Made by a program: the position numbers and the translations under genes | DNA from: Pictodentalium vernedei | Taxonomy: Eukaryota > Mollusca > Scaphopoda > Dentaliida > Dentaliidae | Direction of reading: 5' to 3' | DNA: 64,000 nt | Assembly: GCA_031216915.1 (NCBI GenBank) | Contig: CM062290.1 | Coordinates: forward strand, 385,746,718-385,810,717 | Notes under the pieces: generated by a model | Databases searched by the model: none | Seen by the model: only the letters and a program-made list of their open reading frames with translations | What the model was told of the DNA's origin: nothing | In this document: piece by piece, positions 44,651 to 54,483 of the stretch | Numbering within the stretch: the first letter of the stretch is position 1 | Layout: the number at the start of each line of letters is the position of its first letter

Positions 44651-45459
44651 GCAGGTTTCGGAGTATAATGAGGCTTTACTGGCACTGACAGTTCCTCCGT
44701 ATATTAGCAAAATCCGTTTCGATGCAGTTATCCCAACCTCATATATGTTAACCACTGTTATATTTTTTTCTATTGTACCGCCCCTCTCTTTCAGTTGTAC
44801 ATCATGATAGCTGGCGAAATCGCTCGGAGGCGAAAACACTTGTTGGAGAAATCACTCGGTGGCGAAGGGCTCCGGTGGCGAAGACACAGGGCGGAGAAAA
44901 CGCCGACATTCTTTTATTTGACTTTTGTCCCATTATTTTATTTGTGTCCGGTTGTGTTCGTCCTTCAGTAGCGCCCGGCAACCGGCCCGTTCAGTGGTTG
45001 TCTTTGCAACGTCTTGACAAAACATTTCCTTAATGTCCTATTGTAGTCTAAGGTACATATTGACTCCATATCGAGCGAATAATTGTACCGCAAGGAATTA
45101 ATGTTTTTATGCTTTTTAATTTTTTCTTTTTTTTTTTCTTATTCTTTAGTATGTATTCCTATAATTTGACATTTCTCAAACACCATAGCAGTTCTTTAAG
45201 GTGAATGCTGAAGCAATCATTAGCCACCATAACAAATATCAATGTCGGCACCATTTGTGTTCTACATATTTCCTAATTTCGCGCACTTAGTACTACGGCA
45301 TGCATTTTTTAAGGTGCTACTAAATACCGAAAACAAATAAAATTATGGGACAATTGAATTGTCAAATAAAGTAGATACATTGTTGATACATCGATAGACT
45401 GGCGTATAAAGGTCATATATTTAAAGTTTCAAGTGGATCCATTCACATAAAATGATAAT
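44651..45459. other. Degenerate GGTGGCGAA-type array, otherwise empty
   Basis: From 44812 to about 44905, words such as GGCGAAATCGCTCGG, GGAGAAATCACTCGG, GGTGGCGAAG and GGGCGGAGAAA follow each other. The rest is AT-rich without features. Confidence 0.6.
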
Positions 45460-45665
45460 TTAAGGGCCTATAAAAAAGGCTATATAAGTAATGAAAATTT
45501 GAAATTTTGTTTATTTTGAAAATTCTCACCTCTCATATTCCTTCAATTCAAATTAAATATACACAAAATGTACATCAAAATGAAGGTTGGGATGTATAGA
45601 ACACGAAGCACATGTGTAATCAACTCATAGAGTTGACTGTAGGCACCACTGGTTCCTGGAAGTCT

Positions 45666-47125
45666 GTAGTCTTTGTAAGACTTAGTTCAGCGATCTGAAC
45701 GTAGTGGCTACCCCTCTACGTTCAGATTCTTCCCATTCAATCCTGTAGAAAAAGTTCCCATCAAGTTTTTATGGGAACTCAAAACTCGAAATTAGGAATA
45801 TATATCAAGCTTTCGCCCTTATTACCGGCTGCAATCGATAGTACACGCATTTCTTTACATTTGGGCAGAGTTTATTAATCCAAAGTAGGTTTCATCCTTT
45901 AATTGTCGTCATTTGTGTACTCGTGAGGCGGCGACGGAGATTTCAAAATCGGTCATGTTTTTGTTTAAATATAAAACAGTAAAAACAATAACCCGGTAAT
46001 GGCGCCGAAACGAATAAACCTTTTTATTGATGCAGAATCGGAATCTCGATCTCATTCGCGCAGAGGAGGTAATCAAACTCGGTAGCATTCACACAAAGCA
46101 GATTATCAAACCCATTCTACGCAATCGCGATCGAATTTCCTATTCCGCATCGATGAAAAGGCCTATTCCGGGTTACCGGGTTATTGTTTTTACTGTTTTA
46201 TATTTAAACAAAAACATGGCCGATTTTGAAATCTCCGTCGCCGCCTCACGAGTACACAAATGACGACAATTAAAGGATAAAACCTACTTTGGATTAATAA
46301 ACTCTGCCCAAATGTAAGGAAATACGTGTACTATCGATTGCAGCCGGTAATAAGGGCGAAAGCTTGATATATATTCCTAATTTCGAGTTTTGAGTTCCCA
46401 TAAAAACTTGATGGGAACTTTTTCTACAGGATTGAATGGGAAGAATCTGAAGGTAGAGGGGTAGCCACTACGTTCAGATCGCTGAACTATGTAAGACTGT
46501 GACCCGGGGCCCTCCTGGCCCTCACAGTCTTTGAGAGACCCGTTCAAATTTCATCTGACTAAAACTGAAAGAAACTGGCCGCATTTGGGTCGACTCAGTT
46601 CACGCTTCATATCGAAGACAAAAATCACATAATCAACATTCTACTTGTCATACTCAGCCAAAATATAATTTATTTACGTGTCTGCATCATTTTTTAATGC
46701 AAACACAGCATCAAATTCAAAAAATGTTGAAAAATATCCGACTTCACCACGTTAAAAAACATGTTTCAAAGATAAACAAATTGTACTACGCATGCGCACA
46801 GATACTTGCGCATGTGCAGTACAATTTGTTTATCTTTGAAATCGATGTTTTTTAACTTGGTGAAGTCGGATATTTTTCAACATTTCTTGAATTTGATGCT
46901 GTGTTTGCGTTAAAAAATGATGCACACACGTAAATAAATTATATTTGGGCTGAGTACGACAAGTAGAATGTTGATTATGTGATTTTTGTCTTCGATATGA
47001 AGCGTGAACTGAGTCGACCCAAATGCGGCCAGTTTCTTTCAGTTTTAGTCAGATGAAATTTGAACGGGTCTCTCAAAGACTGTGAGGGCCAGGAGGGCCC
47101 CGGGTTAACAGTCTTACAAAGACTA
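45666..47125. mobile_element. Palindromic element 2, inserted in A
   Basis: GTAGTCTTTGTAAGACTGTGACCC faces GGGTTAACAGTCTTACAAAGACTA. Arms of about 310 bp meet near 46800 at GCGCATG words. GGAAGTCT flanks it at 45658-45665 and 47126-47133, matching the uninterrupted arm at 47730-47740. Foldback 45683-46489 sits inside its left tip. Without that it is about 644 bp. Confidence 0.85.
45683..46489. mobile_element. Foldback with TAGTTCAGCGATCTGAACG ends, innermost insertion
   Basis: 807 bp. Arms of about 310 bp start with TAGTTCAGCGATCTGAACG, then CCCTCTACGTTCAGAT and CCCATCAAGTTTTTATGGG. The 9-bp duplication TGTAAGACT flanks it at 45674-45682 and 46490-46498, which suggests a Mutator-type mechanism. 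The central 180 bp repeats CGATCTCATTCGCGCAGAGG-like text. Confidence 0.9.
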
Positions 47126-47665
47126 GGAAGTCTACTGCCGTATTCACACCAGAACTGATAATTTAATAATATTTCACGAAAACTACTTGTGGCCAAATTT
47201 GCTTTACATATCCAAGAACAAAGCTAGGGGATAAAAATTCTTCAAAACACGGCGACAGAGCTGCATTAGGGAAAATTCCAAAGCCTTTGCTTTTGTTTAT
47301 GTTTGAGTATACTTTCGATTTCCGGTCTGCGTCATTGGACAGAAAAAGCATGTAAAAACAACGCCGTCTAAAATCAAATAATGAAAAAGATCGCCTTCAC
47401 ACAGTATACTGTTATTAGATAGAGATTGCACAGTTACCATATTCAATGCAAGGTATCATGATACCTGTTGAAATTTCTTAGAATAATGATTTTGTTTTTC
47501 GATGGAAATTCGTGATATCGAGTGATTTGCGCATGTCTGTCGAACATGGAAACCATCTTCAATCAAAAATGCAGACAGTGTTGTCCTTTTCCAAAATGCA
47601 GTCCTCTCGCTGTATTCGAAGGTGTTTTGAATGCCTAGCTTTGTTCTTGGATATATGAAGCACAT

Positions 47666-47905
47666 TTGGCCACAAGTTGTTCTGATGAAATATTATTTTA
47701 TTATCAGTTCTGGTGCGAATATGGTAGCAGACTTCCAGGAACCAGTGGTGCCTACAGTCGACTCTATGAGTTGATTACATATGTGTTTCGTGTTCTATAC
47801 ATCCCAACCTTCATTTTGATGTATAATTGGTGTATATTTAATCTGAATTTGAGGAATATGAGAGGTGAGAATTTCAAAATAAACAAAATTCCACTACTTA
47901 TATAG
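47666..47905 (+). other. Short open frame in the arm of foldback A, shared with B
   Basis: A 79-codon frame (MATSCSDEILFYYQFW...) recurs at 49647-49832 (MATSCSREILLNYQFW...) and, shortened, on the minus strand at 47196 going down. The arms are repeats, so an ORF may persist by chance. Differences between copies often change amino acids, which argues against constraint. No family recognised. Confidence 0.3.
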
Positions 47906-48071
47906 ACCCTTAAGGTGCAAAATAAGTAATGGAATTTTGTTTATTTTGAAATTGTCACCTCTGATATTCCTTAAATTCAGATTAAATAATAAATATACAC
48001 AAATTGTACATAAAAATGAAGGTTGGGATGTATAGAACACGAAACACGAATACAGTCAACAACTCATAGAG

Positions 48072-48536
48072 TAGTTCAGCGATCCGAACGTAGTGGCTAC
48101 CCCTCTACGTTCAGATTCTTCCCATTCAATCCTATAGTAAAAGTTCCCATCAAGTTTTTATGGGAACTCAAAACTCGAAATTAGGAATATATATCACGCT
48201 TTCGCCCATATTACCGGCTGCAATCGATAGTACACGTATTTCCTTACATTTGGGCAGAGTTTATTGACCCAAACTATGTTTTATTCTTTAATTGTCATCA
48301 TTTGAGTACTCGTGAGGCGTCAACGGAGATTTCGAAATCAGCCATGTTTTTGTATAAATATAAAACAGTAATAACAATAACCCGGTGATGGTGCCGAAAT
48401 GAATAGACCTTTTTATCGATGCAGAATCGGAAATTCGATCGCAATTGCGCAGAGGGGGGTTGATAATCTGCTCTGTGCGAATGCGACCGAGTTTGATGAC
48501 CTTCTCTGTGCGAGTGAGATCGAGATTCTGATTCCA
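48072..48536. mobile_element. One-armed copy of the TAGTTCAGCG foldback
   Basis: It matches the left arm and centre of 45683-46489 (TAGTTCAGCGATC, CCCATCAAGTTTTTATGGG, GGGCAGAGTTTATTGA), then ends in CGAATGCGACCGAG-type text without the second arm. Confidence 0.85.
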
Positions 48537-48681
48537 CAAAATTGTAATTCGAAGAAATTTCAACAGATATCATGATACCTTGCGTTGAATATGGCAACTG
48601 TTCAGTCTCTATCTAATAATAGTATACTGTATTAAGGCGATCTTTCTCATTATTTGATTTTAGAGGGCGTTGTATATATAG

Positions 48682-48828
48682 ACAATATACATATAGTGTT
48701 TTTTTATATCTGGTTTATACAACGAGTTGAAATATAGTTAATATTTTCGAGGCTCTGCCGAGAAAATATTAACTATATTTCAACGAGTTGTATAAACCAG
48801 ATATAAAAAAACACTATATGTATATTGT
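48682..48828. repeat. Near-perfect palindrome
   Basis: ACAATATACATATAGTGTTT ... CAACGAGTTGAAATATAG ... TTCGAGGCTCTGCCGAGAA and the inverse back to TATATTGT. The stem is about 70 bp. Confidence 0.9.
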
Positions 48829-49895
48829 TTTTATCTGATAACAAACAGCAGTTTCAATAGTTGAGGCTTATATTCACTTTTATGCTCATTCCCACGGGCC
48901 TCCGTAGAAAATGAGACAAAGCAAACGTGATCTTTTGGTTGTTGCTGTACAGGCAAAACCACTGGTTGCAGTTGATCTATTATTCATGTCTTTTTTAGCT
49001 CTTCCTGGCGACGATGATAAAGTGTATTCAATCGAGAAGTTTCCAATTTCCATTATTTATGGTCCACTTCTGTTTTTGTTTACAATTCGTACGAAACGTT
49101 TTTTTTGCACGTAGCAGACGAACGTGTAATTGGAGCAGTACTTTGGTCGTGGACGTAGCTATAAATAGCGCATTATACATTACTGACAGTCTAGTAATTT
49201 CTACATAAGGTTTTGAACGAAGTAGGTTGTAATTATTTCTTTATTTCAGCAAAATAAACTGAAAATTTACATGTTTATACTTATAGAAAATATGTCATAT
49301 ATATTTCGATTAAATTTCACTTGGTCCTTCAACGTAGAATTCAAACTTGCATTACGAAGTTTATGAATGAATGAAAATGGAATCGAACGAGGTCAAAGGT
49401 CGTTCGCATAAATTATAATTATATACAACACCTGTTGTATATACTTCAAGTATATACAACGGGTGTTATACTCTATGGTTATCAGATAAAAATGCTTTTT
49501 CCGTCCGATGACGTCAACCGGAAATCGAAAGTAAATTCATATGTAAACAAAAGCGAAGGTTTGGGAATTTACCCCCATGCAGCTCTGTCGCTGTGTTTTG
49601 AAGAATTTTGATACCCTAGCTTTGTTCTTGGATATGTAAAGCGCATATGGCCACAAGTTGTTCTCGTGAAATATTATTAAATTATCAGTTCTGGTATGAA
49701 TACGGCAGCAGACTTCCAGGAACCAGTGGTGCCTACGGCCGACTCTATAAGTTGATTACACATGTGTTTCGTGTTCTATACATCTCCATCTTCATTTTGA
49801 TGTACATTTTGTGTATATTTAATTTGAATTGAAGGAATAACAGAGGTGAAAATTTTCAAAATAAACAAAATTCCATTACTAATATAGCACCTTAA

Positions 49896-51954
49896 CTTTT
49901 TTTCTTTCAAGTTCAACTCTGCTGGATTCTTGTGCATGGTGTTTGGCCCAGGGGTGTTTTGCCCCAATTCCTGTTTGCCCCGGGTCATTTAGCCCCACAG
50001 GCAGGGGAGGGGGTGGGGGTGGGTTTGCCCTCAAATTTGATTTTGGTAATGCAATGTAATTGTTTCTATTAGTACTTTTTCCCCAAAGGATTTAACAAAG
50101 TAATCAATATCCATTACAGTTATCATAATAGTTACTAAATTGAGAATTTTCACCCTGTCTGCATGGACCGATATGCAAAATCAGACAAATAGAGAGCATT
50201 TTGGTTGTATGTGATAATGTCTGTGAGGTGTGGATTGAATAATAACAGGACTAGCAGTGACAGGTTTTATTCCTGTTGTACTTATGTATTTGTTCATGAT
50301 ATTTTTACAGTTTTGTATCCATCAGCATAACATTTGAGTATAATTTTACGTTTATATAATGAGGAAGGAATTAAAAACTCTATACAGTGTTGGATTTGTT
50401 AGGTTTCGCATCGCAGTTTGCCATGCAATTTTTCTCTAATGCGAATCAGTTCCATAAAATTAAATCGCAAAGTGCGAAGCACATGTATTTCGGTAAACGG
50501 AATAGGACTATCCCACTTTGTTCTGGCATTTAATGCACTCCCATAGTATAGTATATAGGCACATCATAACTACGAAGGATGCTTTTTTAAGCACATTGTA
50601 ACTACGAGAGATGTTCAAAACAGTCACTCACAAATGTGAACGGCATACAGAAACCTGTGATTGCTAACCAACCAATCAACTGTACTGTGCTTGGAGGTCA
50701 TCAAGCTGTTCCAGACAAGAAGTCCATCTAGAGTGTTCTGGTTTTCGGTGTAATAATAAAGCTCTTTAATAATCTGTAACCGGAACATGCAACCTTCTCA
50801 CCCAAGTGTTCAGGTTTTAATTATCTATATCACGCTCCGTGGTTATAACATTTACACGGAAAAATATCCACTTTGTGTGAAACAAAACTAGAAATATTGA
50901 AAAAATGGTTGATAAGGCATTTTTGTCTTTTAATAGGTATTGGGTCTGTTTGCCCTAAATACTGTACATGTGCGCCCTGAGTCCATTCGCCCTAAAAGTG
51001 GGTCTGTTTGCCCTAGGTATCGGGTTTGTTTGCCCTAAGGTCTGTTCACCCTAGTATTTTTTAGGGGTTTATTACATAAAAAAATATTCTTATAATGGGA
51101 TCTGGATGTTTCGTATGACTACAATTTCATCCCAGTCAGTGCACTTTTGTACCACTACTGGTTTATCCCAGGAGGTTTTATACCACTATGTCTGGAGGTT
51201 TCATACCGCTACAAATTCGTCCCACCTACTGAACCCTCCGTTTAGTATGTGAAACAAATTCATAAGAGACCGAAACAAAAGCCTTAACTCATCAGTGAAC
51301 ATGAACTGATTTTGGAGCATTTCAGGATTGTGGCATTGGATGCCCTTGTTGTGTGCCACCATATTTCATACACCGCTGTTCCCCATTTCCCCATTACTGT
51401 TTGCCAGTTTTATGTTGTTCATCAGATAGACCAGTGGAGTCTTTAAAGTTCATGTCGCAGAGAGTGTGACATTGCTATGTTAGTTTGTTTTATTTTATTT
51501 GGTTGACTGAAACATGATTTAATGAGTCTTTCGATTTTGAGGCGCGCTGTCGCTCTTGCGCGCCATTGCGCCCGCAATGTTAACTTCTTGCGAGCCAACA
51601 ACAGCGTGCCTCGGCTCAGCTAAGAGAGCGATCAAAATCTGGTAATTCATTCCAGTTGAGATATAATTTCTGTGTGAACAGCCAATTATTTTTTATTAGG
51701 TAACAAGGGACGAATATTTGGCCGTGGGCTGGGCTTTAGTAACAGTGTGAATGTATTCAGCACAAATCCTATTTACTTTTACTGTTTGGAAAAACCTGGT
51801 GTTCTTGAGAGGTTCGTGCTCCCTGGACCAATCACCATTCAGTATTCACCGATGGAGCAAATTTACTAGCTCTACATAAATTATAGCCGCAGTGTGCTCT
51901 TTTTTTGTTACTTGGAGCATAATACATCGTCATGACCCAAAAGTTGGGATTCCT
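49896..51954. other. No gene; three sentence-like degenerate arrays
   Basis: At 49930-49996 GTTTTGCCCC-type words repeat. At 50940-51055 GTCTGTTTGCCCTA-type words repeat about six times. At 51090-51232 TTCATCCCA/GTACCACTAC/GGAGGTTT words repeat. The rest is AT-rich with no coding signal. Confidence 0.6.
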
Positions 51955-51958
51955 TTAA

Positions 51959-52200
51959 CCCTTTACGTAGCGTAATGACCAAAATCGGCCAGCGCTATAA
52001 ATGAAAATCGCCATTCAATTTTTTTAATATTTTAATTTTTTGCTTCCAAAACATAGGTTGTGACCCGTCATTGGAACGAGCGCGTCTCGCACGTTCCAAT
52101 GAGGGGTCACAACCTATGTTTTGGAAGCAAAAAATGAAAACTTTTAGTTATACAAGACTTTTTTTATGAGTGTCGTCTGCTACTAGCGTTACGTAAAGGG
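51959..52200. mobile_element. piggyBac-type palindromic MITE, copy 3
   Basis: Flanked by TTAA at 51955-51958 and 52201-52204. Ends CCCTTTACG and CGTAAAGGG. The centre is CAAAACATAGGTTGTGACCC facing GGGTCACAACCTATGTTTTG. More diverged from copies 1 and 2 than they are from each other. Confidence 0.93.
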
Positions 52201-52464
52201 TTAATGAAAACCATGAAAGCACCAAATCGTCCAGCTTTCATGTTGCCGTTCAATATCGATGTGCCCAAATGCCGCACTGAATGCACAGTGCTGTCAATTA
52301 GTGGATGCATTCTTCATTGCAATTTGCATGTTAACTATTCTTGCCAACAACACAACCATCACTCGAAGGGGCTGGATACAGGATAGCGCGCCTCACTTCA
52401 AATAGTAGCGAGCGATGTATAACGCGTCTTCGATTTTCAAAATCGAAAGACTGATTTAATTATA

Positions 52465-52778
52465 CAGTTAAAACTAGAAGTCCTGTCATGAAATGCGCAC
52501 AAATAGCACGCTGATATGCATGTTAATGTACGCATTATGGCCCAAGTAAAGCTATCAAATTCTGTACCTATGGCCTGTGCACAAGCAATGTTTCAGCCAA
52601 TGGACCTCCGGGTAAACCGGAGGTCCATTGGCAGAAACATTGCATGTGTTTGCTATGAGTAACCAGGAGAACCTTCCGTGCTTTGGATGCCATTCGATAT
52701 GGCAATTACGCGCAATTCCAACGCGCAATTAAGCCTAGATAAGCGCACTATTCGTGACAGGACTTCTAGTTTTAACTG
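52465..52778. mobile_element. MITE with CAGTTAAAACTAGAAGTCC ends and TA duplication
   Basis: About 25-bp TIRs (CAGTTAAAACTAGAAGTCCTGTCA) with TA on both sides, so probably Tc1/mariner-type. The centre is a perfect hairpin (AATGGACCTCCGG..CCGGAGGTCCATT). A half copy is at 34980-35040. Confidence 0.9.
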
Positions 52779-52988
52779 TACATGTAATTATTCACTTATT
52801 TTAGTACTTTTGAGGGCAGAACCATCATAAATGAAAACTGCTAAACAACTACACCCACTTGCTAATCAATTTTAAGAGATAGGAAAAACACTGCTAAACA
52901 AAAATTTTGAAACAAATCCTACCCTGCTATACAGTATCTGTTGGGTGGATTACTACTTAAGCACGAAGGAGTAGATTTTCATTCCGAT

Positions 52989-53388
52989 GTTTTTATACTG
53001 TACCAATGACCCAGACTTAGCTGGTGCTAACTCTTAAAAATCTAGGGCCAAACACAAATTTTGCCCCCCAATCCCCAAAATTTGCATCTAAAACCAAAAG
53101 AAATCATGTCCTAAAGGACCTCCATACTTTGCCCCCACTGCGCATGCGCAGTGTCAAGGACGTTCCAAAATTGGCGCCAATCATCATTCTTTGTTTGGCC
53201 CTTCATCAGTTAACATCTCACTGATCTTTGTGCTTGTAAATCTCAGTTTAAATGATGCCAGACACATAAATATTGGAGAAATGGTGATTCTAAGGAGGAT
53301 AGAGAAGGAGGAGAGGAAAAAGGAGTGACAGAAAATAATCAGGGCTGTAACTTAAAATTTTGTTATAAAATTATGTTAAGTTGCCTAT
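52989..53388 (+). mobile_element. 5' end of the third (outer) DIRS element
   Basis: TTTTTATACTGTACCAATG, the ITR (with ACTTAGCTGG and AAATCTAGGG variants) and 5' flank run to TTAAGTTGCCTAT at 53388, where the right DIRS copy begins. The text resumes at 60400 with TTTCGAGGC, exactly as the uninterrupted homologous stretch in the right copy reads (CCTATTTTCAAGGC near 53785). Confidence 0.9.
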
Positions 53389-53401
53389 ATTTTTATACTG
53401 T

Positions 53402-53589
53402 ACCAATGACCCAGACATAGCTGGTGCTAACTCTTAAAATATAGGGCCAAACACAAATTTTGCCCCCCAATCCCCAAAATTTGCATCTAAAACTAAAGAA
53501 AACATGTCCTGAAAGGCCCTCCACACTTCGCCCCTACTGCGCATGCGCAGTGTCAAGGACGTTCCGAAATTGGCGCCATTTATCATTCT
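53402..53589. repeat. DIRS inverted terminal repeat (5'), right copy
   Basis: 188 bp, the inverse of 60173-60360. It carries T at 53527 and 53535, matched in its partner and different from both ITRs of the left copy. Confidence 0.94.
53535..53553. promoter_or_regulatory. NRF-1-like palindrome in the DIRS ITR
   Basis: CTGCGCATGCGCAG fits the NRF-1 consensus (YGCGCAYGCGCR) and occurs in every DIRS ITR here (near 3308, 9973, 53145, 53538, 60212). It is a candidate promoter element for transcription starting at the terminus. That it is used is an inference. Confidence 0.4.
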
Positions 53590-54483
53590 AAGTTTGGCCC
53601 TTCATCAGTTAACATCTGACTGATCTTTGTGCTTTTAAATCTCAGTTTAAATGATGCCAGACACATAAATATTAGTGAAATGGTGATTCTAAGGAGGATA
53701 GAAAAGGAGGAGAGGAAAAGAATGTGTGACAGAATATTATCAGGGCTGTAACTTAAAATTTTTTAATGAAATTATGTTAAGTTACCTATTTTCAAGGCAG
53801 CAGCCATTTTGTTGTCATTCTGATTATTTAGTTACACTGTTTTTTCAAGTGTTTTTCCTCTCTCCCTGTCCTTTAAGTTCCCCCTTGCTATTCTCCCATG
53901 CTTTTGGCATAGTTTCTGTAATTATTATTACTAAAATTTCTTGGGAGTTTTAGCTGAATAACAGAATGAATTCTGTTCTTTCCCCATGTTTACGTCTTCA
54001 CCTACGGGTGGTTAGGCGTTGTGTTCTGCATCTACCATCTGATGTTCTGCAGTTTCTTCCCTGGAAGTCTCTGTTTTGCATCAGATGGTGTATTTTTGGT
54101 AACTGATTTCGGGCCTGGGTGCCTGGAGTCTTATTTTAGTGTTTTTACACTCATTGTTTACATTTACAACAGCCCTCTGTGTGAGGGGGGGATTTCTAAA
54201 TAATAATATCTTTATGTTATTTTAATCATAACTAGATACATTATTATTGTTCGTAAGTGTTGAATAAATTGTTTAAAATATTTTTAAAATTTTTGTCCAC
54301 ACTTAGGCTTGGGATCCATTGGGGCTCAACGTTACTTTTCAGAAACTTGGGCTGTTCTGAAAAAATATTTTTTCAAAATATTTTGATTTCAATTATTTTT
54401 TCTATATTAATGGATCATATTATTATTATGTATTTTGATTGCCAGGGGTTAGTGCGAGTACCAGGACTTGTTTTCTTTTCACA

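Larger units (their letters stand above)
45460..47913. mobile_element. Outer foldback A (TTAA boundaries), carrying nested insertions
   Basis: Left arm 45460-45665 plus 47134-47345 and right arm about 47590-47913 are inverted copies. Landmarks: TTTGTTTATTTTGAAA, GGTTGGGATGTATAGAACACG, CCACTGGTTCCTGGAAGTCT, CCAGAACTGATAATT, GCCACAAGTTGT. TTAAGG starts it and CCCTTAA ends it. A 1460-bp nested block interrupts the left arm at 45666-47125. The element abuts, or shares its final TTAA with, element B. Confidence 0.8.
47910..49895. mobile_element. Foldback B (TTAAGGTGC ends)
   Basis: TTAAGGTGC at the left and GCACCTTAA at the right. Arms match those of A (GGTTGGGATGTATAGAACACG left; CGTGTTCTATACATC right). 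The left arm is interrupted by a half foldback at 48072-48536. The centre contains a palindrome (48682-48828) and a segment bounded by TTTTTATCTGATAAC in inverted orientation (48828-48843 and 49477-49493). Confidence 0.75.
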
